DNA of 64,000 nucleotides from Athripsodes cinereus (taxonomy: Eukaryota > Arthropoda > Insecta > Trichoptera > Leptoceridae). The stretch lies in assembly GCA_947579605.1 (NCBI GenBank), contig OX388309.1, positions 17,802,713 to 17,866,712 on the forward strand. Reading direction: 5' to 3'. The position numbers and the translations under genes are program-made. The notes beneath the pieces were generated by a model, which was not told the DNA's origin, searched no databases, and worked only from the letters and a program-made list of their open reading frames with translations. Of this stretch, positions 15,201 to 27,200 are shown one piece after another; the stretch's first letter is position 1, and each line of letters begins with the position of its first letter.

Positions 15201-18200
15201 TGTATTGGCAAGGCTCAAAAATTTCGCTTGAAAACCATAGACACCATAGACGTTACAAATGAGATTGACAAAGTGCGGTCCACACGTTCAGTATTATTTA
15301 TTGATAAAATCACCCGCAGACAATACCACAGAAATGGCGTTTTTCATAAAATAAAATGTCTACGTACACATGGTTTCATCTCACATGCTCTGAACACAAG
15401 AATATTGAAAAACATGTGAAATTTTTATGAAAAAACATATATTTAGTATTAGAAAAAAATATGCTTTGCTAAAATACTATACTACTATACCCTCACGCCG
15501 TATCCCAAGTGGGGTAGGCAGAGAGAACGGAACGCCACACAGATCTATCTTTACACACTTCCTTCGCTTCCTCCACATTCATACAGTTTCTCATACATGC
15601 ACGTCGATTCCTCTTACTCAATACGCGGCCGTCCTTGAGAATTTGATCCACGTGATCAAACCACGTGGTTCTCGGACGTCCGCGCTTCAAAATATATTGA
15701 ATTTTAATAACATTTTTATCTTAACTTACATAAAAAAAAATCAAACGTTATAACAAAATTAAACATTTTCGTCACTTTCGACATGTATTTCAGCAAAACA
15801 GTCCTGACATAATTATGTACATACAATATTTGTTGCGCAATAACTTTGCGCATCTATTGCACCCTTTTTGTCCTTCTATTTTCCTTGGACGGACATACTG
15901 CGCATGCACTTTCTCTACCTAAAGGTATATTTTTATTTTCCGATGGCACAAATCGGGTGATTTGGTTTCTCAGCTGTTTCTGCAAAGTGATTACGTCAGA
16001 TCTTCTACTTATATGGGGTTTAGTCACAGCCAGAACAATTTGTCTACCTATAAAAATATAAAATAAACTCATCAAAAACAATAAAAAAAAAACCCAATCA
16101 ATGAATCAAAACGAACTAAATATCTATATTATTAGGATATTTAAATCAATTAACATTACATGCATTGAAAACTAATAATATTTCAACTACGGTAAAAAAA
16201 TAGACACTTGAATTTTACTTACTTGAGTAGTCACGCAGTGAGCAATTTTCCGCCAAACACGACATGCTGACTACAACGGATGGCGGCTACAGTCACCCGT
16301 GCACTGAATTTCTTTAAATTACTAAAACAAGGAGGTGAGGTATGGGGGGCAGTTACTAGGATTCTTGACCTTGACAAATACATTGTATAATAAATATCAC
16401 GATTTTTTTATGTGGGTGGCAAAATGCTCATAGCGCGAGCACTCTAGGATTAAATGAACATTGTAACTTAGTCAATAGTGGTTTATGAAGGTTATTTTAA
16501 AAATTATAATTTAATAGTTTAATGATAGGTTTGCAGGTTTAAGTGATAGGGGGGATTTTTGTCAGAATCAGCAATGATTTTGAGCCTTGTTGATAGATGA
16601 TAGCGGCTCAGTTTATTATTCACAATATCCTAACAATTTCACGCTTGTATGAATTTTTCTCTAGCCAACAGCAAATGAGCAAAATAAGAGATCATCAGTA
16701 ACATTTTTGACACTGGTTTGTATTATGATATGTTGTTATGGTTTGGATCACCTCAGTTTGGTTGGCAGTAGGTAATATTGTGTTATTGTGTGCGCATATA
16801 ACTCAGTTGGTACATGTATCTCATGTCATGTGTGATATTATGGCGCTTACACATTGCTATTGTATGGAGTGCTTTGTGTAGAACTTGATAAGTCCTGTAT
16901 TATATATCTGTAGGATAAGTAACACTTTATAATTTATTATATTGTATCAAGTTATATAGTATACTAAGTATGTAACACTTATATTGCATGACCAACATTA
17001 CAATCACAGCTTATATTTTACAATAACTCACATTGACATATATTGCTTTAGATCTCATCCACCCACCCACCCACTTATTTACACACATACATAGATTACA
17101 CTCAAATATTTATATCCTTTTTATTTTATTTTCATGTCCAATTAGATATAGAATCTGCACTTTTCACATAATTATGAAATATCTACATCCGTCTTTTATT
17201 TTAATTTGACACCTTCACCAATCAAAGTAAAATGAAATAAACATTTGTCACTTGGCATTGTCAAATATTCTGTGGAGTTTATGGCAAAGAAAAGAAGGTC
17301 TCTCACCCTTTTTTGTCTTAAGTTTTCTAGTGTCCCGTTTAAGGCAATATAAGACAATTAATGTCTACAATGAAATTAAGTATTATTGTGGGAAAATATG
17401 GATGATTAAAAAAGATGAATCAAATTATTCACATAATTTCAAGTCGAAAGCATTTTGACAGAGCTACCAGTTTATAAAACTTATTTTTATTTTAAAAAGA
17501 TGAATTTGAATTTGAAATAAACCCAAACACATCTCAAACACCATCGCATAAGCAATATGCTTGTATTGTGAAGGTGGAGTAAGTCGGCAGAGTGTGAAAT
17601 CGAATCCAGGTCTCCAAATTGAAAATTCGAGACTACCATCAGACTAGCAACCACCTCAGCTTTTTAATAAGATCATAGATTTGTAGTATGACCATACATA
17701 TTACAAGGAGGATGTAGATATTTTAGAAATGTACTCATAGGACAGAGTGTTTCACTATTTTATGCAAAATGTTTACCTGTCTACAATAACAGTATGGAGG
17801 TATATAGTTATAAAATAATATTGTGAGGTGTAGGTATGTACAGTTTTATTCTCTACAACTTGTGTACCTTTTTATTAGCAGCTTGCCTATGTACTTTCTA
17901 TATTTAAATCAGCGATGCACAAACCGCGGGCCGCTTGGTCCTTGGTCCATATATCAGTGAAGTATGAAATATTTCAAATTCCTATACCATTTTGGAAGTT
18001 CGGCGACGGGGAGTAGAAATTCAAACACGTAACATTTTTAGTATCCGGTATCAACACAAAAAATCAGTACAAATACCCGGTACATCGTAGAAAAGGGGGG
18101 GGGGTAGAAATTTAAATGTGAGCATATCTAGAAATTAAAACATTATTTTCTTATAGCGAACCTGTCCTGGCTCATAATCTTCCTGTTCCCTATAAGTCTG

Positions 18201-21200
18201 TGCATCCCTGATTTAAATTCATTATTCTTTTTTCTTCAATTATCCACAGGCATTTATGATGATGATTGATAATAAGCTAATATTTATATATATAATAAAA
18301 ATGATAATATTTATTATTGTTTAGTATTATTATTGAGTATAACTAGGCTTCGCAGACTCCAATTTTACATCATCTAGTGGTGCTCTATACTAATGGCACT
18401 GCGTACTCAAAAGTTACACTAAATAATAATACATTTTGTTGATTTTATTATACAATTAAAATGAAGTGACGAGTTAATGCCGATGCAATCAATAATGATG
18501 TAAATATGACCAATCTGAATGGATTTCGTTGAGTACAGCTGATGTGAAAAAGAGGCAATATGTATTTTGATTTGTTGAACGGTACATTAATCATTATTTT
18601 AAGAATTTTTATATTTTTTTTAAATGAAATATTAAATATTGTTTCCATTAGAGCGTGGATTCAATTGAAGATGTTGCATCAGTCAATCTCAATTCAACCG
18701 AAACAACCAACAATGATATGGAAACATCCAGTGAGGTAATGTTGGATGATAATAAGCAAGTGGCAAGTAATGATGAGTCATGGACTGATGTCAATCTGAA
18801 TGAAGACAATGACATGGGAGAGCAGATGAGGATAGCACACGCTGCCAGAGATCAGGAAGGAAATATTCATGATGGTAAGATATACAGTTTAAAACATTGT
18901 TAAATTTATTCATACTGTCATCGTATAGGTATTTTGATAGTCTTATCATTTGCCTCAGAGACTATTAAAACACCTTAATATTCTATATTATAGCAAATAG
19001 CACAAAACATTAATGTTATGTTATGTGTGTTGGTTACTTTTACTTTATGATTTATTGTTGGTTTCAATAATCTGCCTATCCATTGCTATCAGTTTAAATC
19101 TAATCTATAAAATGAATGGATAAACAGATTATTAAAACCGGCCATTATACAAGGGGTATTGTTGAAATGCAGCTAATAACAACATCAAAATTTGAAATCA
19201 AATATTGTAATATCTTTTTTTTTGTAACAATTTGGACTGACTTGTTATTTCATCTTTAGATCAACTGGACAAACAACATCATCATCGATCAATACCACCA
19301 GATAGAACAATGGAACCACCACTCCCACATGCCCCTATTGCTCGTCCATCCAGATCTCATCCCCACCATCCGTCACACTTAGGGCATCACCCACACCATC
19401 CAGCTCCTAATCTTCCTAATTTGATTCCTCCTCAAGAATCATCTCACAATAGGGAGTCCAGCCTGACACAAAAACTAGAAACTGCTCTAGGACCAGTGTG
19501 TCCACTTTTAAGAGAAATAATGGTGGATTTTGCTCCATTCTTGTCAAAGACACTAGTTGGAAGTCATGGACAGGAATTGTTGATGGAAGGCAAAGGTATT
19601 CACTCTTTTCAATTAATACATTATTGTTGAATAGATAACCTTTCCTTATCAAGGGATGTTTATGAATATGACTGTTCTCTATTTATTGATTTTCAGGTCT
19701 CACGACTTTCAAAAACAGTACATCGGTAGTGGAATTAGTTATGCTTCTATGTTCTCAAGAATGGCAGAACTCATTGCAAAAACATGCCGGATTAGCATTT
19801 ATTGAATTAATAAATGAAGGAAGATTGTTATCTCATGCTATGAAAGACCATATTGTCAGAGTTGCTAATGAAGCAGAGTTTATTCTAAACAGAATGAGAG
19901 CTGACGATGTTCTAAAACATGCTGATTTTGAGGTTTGTTATAGCGTATTATATCTTATTTTTCCATTTTTACTGATCCCCTCAGCCCTGTTGTAAGCCCA
20001 ACAAACGCTCAGGTGCACGCAGTGTTCACCCCCTCCTCTCTTGCATAAATATTTTTAAGAGACCTTTTATCAACACAGATATTTATAACTAAAAACTTAC
20101 TACTACAACATATAACACCATCACGGTATATCTCACAAGTGGGATAGTCAGCAGACCAGCTGCATGTAATAAACATCCAAGCTATCCTCTGTGTGCCAAC
20201 AAATATCTTAATAAACTTTAAATAAAATTTCAAAAATCATAACAAGGTCATAGCTATTATTTTTTTTAAAAATTATAATTTTGCACTTTATTAATTTTTA
20301 TAAAATGACATTTTATATCCTTATTAATATTAATATATTGAGTCATACTCTAAATCAGGGGCGGGTAAACTTTTTGGATGAATGGCCAAATTCAGGAATT
20401 CATAATTATTGGCAAGTAAAATATAATTTTTATATGTACTTTTTTTATTATCATGAAAATGCATACAGTGTCATGCAGTGTGCTTTGTTTTAGTTATGCC
20501 GTTATGAGCAAGATCCGAGATGATGGATTTACAAGACATTTTTATATTTAGTTATGTTATGATGTTATACATAGTAATAAACTACTGGTGACATGCAACA
20601 GATAACTTTTATTATTTTTTTTTATTGAAATAATAATGATCACAATTACATGCAATAAATAAACAAAAGACATTGTTTGTGCATAAGGATATGACTACCA
20701 CACTAACCATAAGGCTGTGTTGTGGCAGAAAACTATAAAAAAAACTTTGCAGTTAATGTTTAATTGATCTGTCCCTTCCATTTGGATTAACTATAGATCA
20801 TAGGAATCTAAGTAAATTCACAAAATCTAAATGGAATCTGTGTTAACATAGTGTTGGCAAATGAATGTAGCAAAAGTTACAAAACTGATACTGAAATGGT
20901 TGTAAGGACTGCTTTTGCAATTGAATTATGAGATGACTGTCTTTTTTTATCTCTAAATTGTAAATTTATTTTGTTTGTTTTTATTTGATACAGTCACAAT
21001 GTGCTTCAACGATCCTTGAAAGAGCAGAGGAGGAAAGAATGTGTGACCATTTAATAACAGCAGCTAGGAGAAGAGATGGTGTTATTGCATGCAGATTACT
21101 AGAAAAAGTCAGACATATTATGTCAAACAAACATGGTGCATGGGGATCTCATCAACTTGCTGAACAAAAGTAAGTGATAATAAATTTAAGGAGTATGATT

Positions 21201-24200
21201 TTTTTCTGAATTATATACACAAAATATAGAAGCAAATCCTTAGGAACATTAAGAACTATTAAAACTTGTGCAAATTTATTATTTGGTTTTTAATGAAACT
21301 TAAATTATCCACACATTAAGATCTTTTTCAAACAAATCAATCATCAAAGGTTCCTAGTTGCAAATAGATATTTAATTTGGAATGATAATAATGACAAATA
21401 TCTTTATTTCACAAAAGAAGTATACAATAAAAACATGCCAACATTATTACTGAATTAATAATTTTCTGCAATGGGTGAGTTTATTGCAGAAACGCAATAT
21501 CTTCCAACTAACCCATGATCAAATTTATGAAGGAAAATTCAGTAAAATTTGATGATATTGATAATGATAGCTTTGTTTAACTTGAGTTTTTAAATCTTTT
21601 ACTTAAACATTGAAGACATTCTCCCATATCTGGATATGTCAGAAGTCGGGGACTTTTATTCGCTCTTCTAAGTAAAACTTTTGTCCACACGGGCAGGCAC
21701 TGATGCATAACCTGAGGGGCTGGCCGGCCAATATCGACTCTTTTTTTATCTTTCTCTTTTGAATCTTTTTCTACTGAAATTATGCAACCTGCAAAATAAA
21801 CCCACATATTTATTCAAACTAAGGCAACAGAAACTTGCCAAATAAAAAGTAATACCAGCCTTTAGAACTGGTCGAGAATGATTTCAAAGAATTGAAAACA
21901 ATAAAAATCTAATTTTCTGGAAGTTGACCCTTTCACTACTTTTGTTTGACATAATTCAATCCACTTTCAGATATTATTTTATTTGGCTTCAAAAATTGTT
22001 TTTTCCCCTATGTGCAAAGTTTGACTTGTTATAGAAAATTAGGACTATCTCAAATTCTTGTACATTGCTTCTGATGATAGTAGCATAAAATATATCTGTA
22101 AATAAAAAAATACCAATTGTGATATTATATTTCGTCTTCGTTTTGAAATAATGATGTGAAAATGAGAAATTTGCTATTTTAGAATTGTAAATTTGAAGCA
22201 AAATTTAGTAAATTTTTGGATAGATATCAATGATCAAATATATTTTTCAAACTAGTTTTTTTTTTAATTATCATAATATGTTAATAAACGAAAAACAAAC
22301 AATATTTTTTGCAACAATATATCTTCATTAAAAATCACTCAGGATAGGAAAATGATCGCAAAAAAACATCCGAGTGAAATCTCGAGAGTCTCAACACATA
22401 CTGTAATTAACAGGCAAAACATGAAAAATTTAAGACATTCAGCAACTTAGTTTGGTTGTCTTGAAATTGATTACATCTTGATGAAGTTGAGGAATATGGA
22501 TAATACAAATTTGATGTGCTCTTTATATTAGGTTACCATATTGGAAATTAGATTTATGGGAGGATGATGCCAGAAGAAGACGGCGACTGGTGCATAACCC
22601 CAGAGGATCCTCCCATCCAGAAGCCACACTGCATCAGCTTAGTGAGCAGAGTACTCCTCAGGATGCCATTTTACAGGTATTTTATAAAAACATCCATTGC
22701 AGTATGTTTGGTTTTGGATTGAATTTCATAATTTTTATATTGAGAAATTTCTACATTGAAATGCTCTTTTTTACAAAAATATATTATTTTAATAGAGACT
22801 ACTTTATTAGGTAATTCAGTTTATATTAATTTTGTAGTTTTCTTGTGGTAACAAGTTTGTTTCTGAATATTTTGGAGATATGGCTCATGCTATGAAACTG
22901 TCCTTGATAGCTATTCTCGAGTGTGTTCAGTTGTGCTTCAGTTAATTTTACATAGATGGCAGTGCATATCAGTTTTTAATTGTTACGTACATTTTTATTT
23001 TTAATGTAGGCTCGAGAGGAGTTCCATTCCCAGTTGGTTAACTCTCGTACTGGACAGCATGGCGCCAGCTCCGAGCTGATGGACGATTCTGAATTACTCA
23101 TTGACGATAGGGAACTTGATGTAGACCTAACAGGTATGTATTATCCTTTGTGACTTCCCTGTTAGTTTAGTATAAATCTATTTATTGACTAAAGAAAAAA
23201 ATTACCTCAGTTTTTAGGACTGGCTATAGACTTATAATATTATCCCATACAACCAAATATGGCTGTGGTGACTAAATAAATGTAAAATAATCTGTACTCA
23301 TATTCCGGTCGCGGTATTGTTTCTCTTATTACAGTTTGTGTCTGTGTGAGGTTTATGACACACACTGTGCACAATGTGTTAATAGTCTGTGTTTAGATTA
23401 TGTCTTAGAAGCTTAGAACATTATTTAAAAAAAATATATATCTGGGTTTTTGTTATAAACCCAAATACAATCTTATACACCTTTTACAATAAGTTACTAA
23501 AAGCTTGTGTCGTGAAAGGGGAGTTTGCCGGCACCTGGTATCGAACCACGGACCCCATGTTCACAAGGCCGAGACTCTACCTCCAGGCTACTGACAAACT
23601 CGTAAACTAATTAAGTGTACATGTAATGTTAAAACACTGTGTACACCGAGCAGTGAACTGATATGGGAAACTCATTTCAAGATCATTCTCAAAACTAGTG
23701 TTCCATAAGTGGCCATATTAGAACAACAATGATTAATGTAAAAATAGTGTCTGAATGTAATTAACATGTTCTGTTATAAGAAAATTGATATATCAAATTT
23801 TAGTTTTAATAATTTAACCCATCAGTGATATCTATTGTTTACAATCATTTACTAGACTAGTAACGCGTTATCTTAATTATAGTGTTTTACTATATTCTAT
23901 ACTATATTATACCTAACGCCGTATCCCAGGTGGGGTAGGCAGAGAGAAGGGAACACCATATAGATTTATCCTTGCATACTTCTTTCACTCTCTCTACATT
24001 CATCCAGTTTCTCATACATCCATGCCTATTTCTCTTGCTCAACACACGCCCTTCTTTAAGAATTTGATCCGTGTGTTCCAATATTAATAAAAATAATAAT
24101 AGTTTGTATAATTGATGGAGCCACAGTTATTGACACTATGTTTGATGTATCGGTCTACAATAATCACTCTCTCTTTATTTTCACTTCTGACATTCCATAA

Positions 24201-27200
24201 TATTTACATATCATTATTATATTTCTTTAAAGTAAAGCATCGTGATCTATTCAAAAACTACTGGCAATATTCAACGCCTAACAACGGAATTAAAGGTTTT
24301 TGTTCTATTGCTTCCAATTGGATCGTTCATGGAACATAACGATTTTAACAGAATCTAAATATAATCTGTGACCTAAGTTTCCCATTTTCATTTGCCTTTG
24401 ATTAGTAAGTGTTCACACTGTGGCTGATCTTTTTTAACTGTTGGAAAATTAGTGTAGTTTAAGTTACCAAACTAATACCAATGTGGTTATATGGCATGGT
24501 CATATTCCACTATACTTCATGATTAGTGTAGTTTAAGTTACCAAACTAATACCAATGTTGTTATATGGCATGGTCATATTCCACTATACTTCATGATTAG
24601 TGTAGTTTAAGTTACCAAACTAATACCAATGTTGTTATATGGCATGGTCATTAGGGTGGAACACTTTTGTATGAAAAATTTTTTTTTTTCGAATATCGAA
24701 TTGGAATACCTGGCAAAAGTTGCCTTATATAATTGTAAATAACACCCAGTAATTTGGAAGTTCTAGCTCAACAGCAAGAGGTCCCGCCATAGACTTGAAA
24801 TTTCAATTTTTAAGTTTTTACAGACGCTTTGTTAAGTACACCCTATTAACAAAATATTAACTAAATATAATATGTTATGCATTTATATGATAAGATAAAA
24901 GTATATTTTACTTAATAGAATCATTTATTTTAAAAATATACACAGTTTCAGAAAGTTGTGTCGGTATGAATAACGTCATTTTTCATAACAAAAATCCTTT
25001 TTCGTCTCAAATTTTGGCATGAGCTTTCGAGACGCTAAATTAGATTTTACAAAACCCTATCTTCTTGTCTTATCGCATACACGTAGAGCTGCTTCTATCA
25101 CACATTTTACTGATCTTTCCACAGCTTGTGTGTGGTAAGGCAGTCTCATTAACTCCAAAAACGATTCTCCTCCATTTTCAATAAGATGTTGTAACTGCTT
25201 ATCGAAAATATTCATCAGTATTGAGGTTTCGTATTTATTTTGTTGCCAGTTTATCAAGTCTATGTAAGAACTTGCATTTAAGTCCACTTTTGGCACCTCA
25301 AACATGCGTGAAACAGAATTTTTATTCACTTGACGAGCTTTTAAAATGCGTCTGGCAGCTAGTTCTCTAATGTGCTTACGCGTATCTGTTATCGTACTCA
25401 ACAACAAGTTTTCTGGTTGAGCAAAGTAACTGTTCCGAAATAAAACAGGGTCCACAATCGCTAACAATTCGTTCGACAAATAACTAGTGCTGTTAATGAG
25501 CTTCCATAAATGTTTTGAACCATCTTTAATGCTATACCAATTTGACCTGCAAATGATTTAGATCCTGCTATAGGGCTATCCAAATAGGAAAACAAAGCGT
25601 CAATAGCAACTCATTGGCGTATAAGAGACAAATTATCCAATGCAATGGTTGAGATAGTCTATTTTCCAAAAAACCAATCACGCCTCCCACATTCCCTGTA
25701 TTTTTGGTTGTTCCATTACATCCAACAGTCATTATACTCTCTGGTGATATATTTTCAGTCGTCAAAAAGCCGTGGATAGCTCTTTCAATATTTCTCGCAC
25801 TGCCCGATGTTGGAAACACATACCCAACATAAACAGAACCTGGTTCTTTAATAATCGAAACATGTTCCTCTTGTACAATCACTTTAAATCTCTTCGATCT
25901 TTTTCAAACAGTTTTAGCCGTCTGGTTTTTCCTTCCATCAAAATATAAGTCAGAAATTTCTGTTACTCTTTTTTCTGTTAAAATTTGCTCGCAAACTTTC
26001 TGTCTTATTCTTCTGAGTTTCATCCTGCCCACGACGTTAGTCGACTGCGCCTCAGAGTCAGCATCAGAAGCAGAATAAAGAACATTTATGATACGATAAC
26101 CGCCGCAGCTCGGTCTGATACTCCGTATCTACCGCATACAATCGTCAAACTATGAAGACTGGCATCCGTGAGCTTTATAGGCTTTTGATCCACTTTGTTC
26201 GCGGTGTCAAGACCATCTGCGGCCGACGAACAAGAAGGAAGGTCAACATTAGAACTAACTTCAGATCTATTTAGCCTATATAAAGAAAAGGAAATTTCTT
26301 TAATTCTTGTATTTGAATTATGCCTGATTTCTTGTTTAAGAGCACGTAATCTTCTTTTCTGCAATTTTTTACTCTAGATAAGATCCGTTCTTCCTAAAAC
26401 CATTTGTCTGTTAGTGCGTTGGTCTTCTAAAAATATTTGTTCCTCTTTTGGCACTTTATTTTCTCTCAAACAAGTACAGTTTACAAATTCTTTACATTTA
26501 CATGCAGCTATGTCAAAAAGCTTTGCACTTTGTACTCTGAATTCTTCTACCTTTCTTTCCTTTAGTTTCTCAAAGACTTTTTCAAATTTCAAACAAAATC
26601 AAACAAATTAAATCAAAACATTTTGAGTGATATTTTTTAAGTAACTGTAAAACTCGTTTGTGTGTAACAATTGAAATAGAAGATTTTATTCATACCTAAT
26701 TCTTCAATTTTTGTTTCAACTGTTTCGGCACTTTTCCAAAAATGTAGGTTATTTTGTGGTGCTGTTCTTTATTTTTAAGTCTTGTCGAACCCATTCAAAG
26801 AATTTCATAACATTCTCATACGTAAGTAGTATATTCTCCTTGAACTCTGCACTTTCACCAAATATCGGACATTTTAACTTTTGCCTTGTAGAAGTCATAT
26901 TTATACACTTAAAAAACGTAGGTACATCAACTAATACCTACTGGTGAAAATAATTGACGGGCTACCTTCCACCTTGAGACAATATTATCGACACTAGTTG
27001 AAACGAAACACTGCAAATTCGTAGATCGAAGCGTGCTGCCCCCGCTTTGTCCCGCACTTTGCTCAACTGTCCCAGTACCAAAGTATATTAAAATGATGAA
27101 ATATTTGATTGCAACTGCTAGTTAACTATATTTGAATATGTTTTTGAATAAAATAAACTTATTTTAATAAGTTCTGTATCGTTTTGTAGGCCGCGCAAAT

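Noticed and set aside
15205..15419. Open frame '[20 protein letters not shown]' in an Nbea intron
   Set aside because: No similarity recognised, and no splice sites consistent with flanking exon phases.
20356..20958. Possible hAT element starting CAGGGGCGGGTAAAC, with the 8-mer 'ctctaaat' at 20348-20355 and again at 20951-20958
   Set aside because: No inverted terminus precedes the second 8-mer, so the repeat is probably coincidence.
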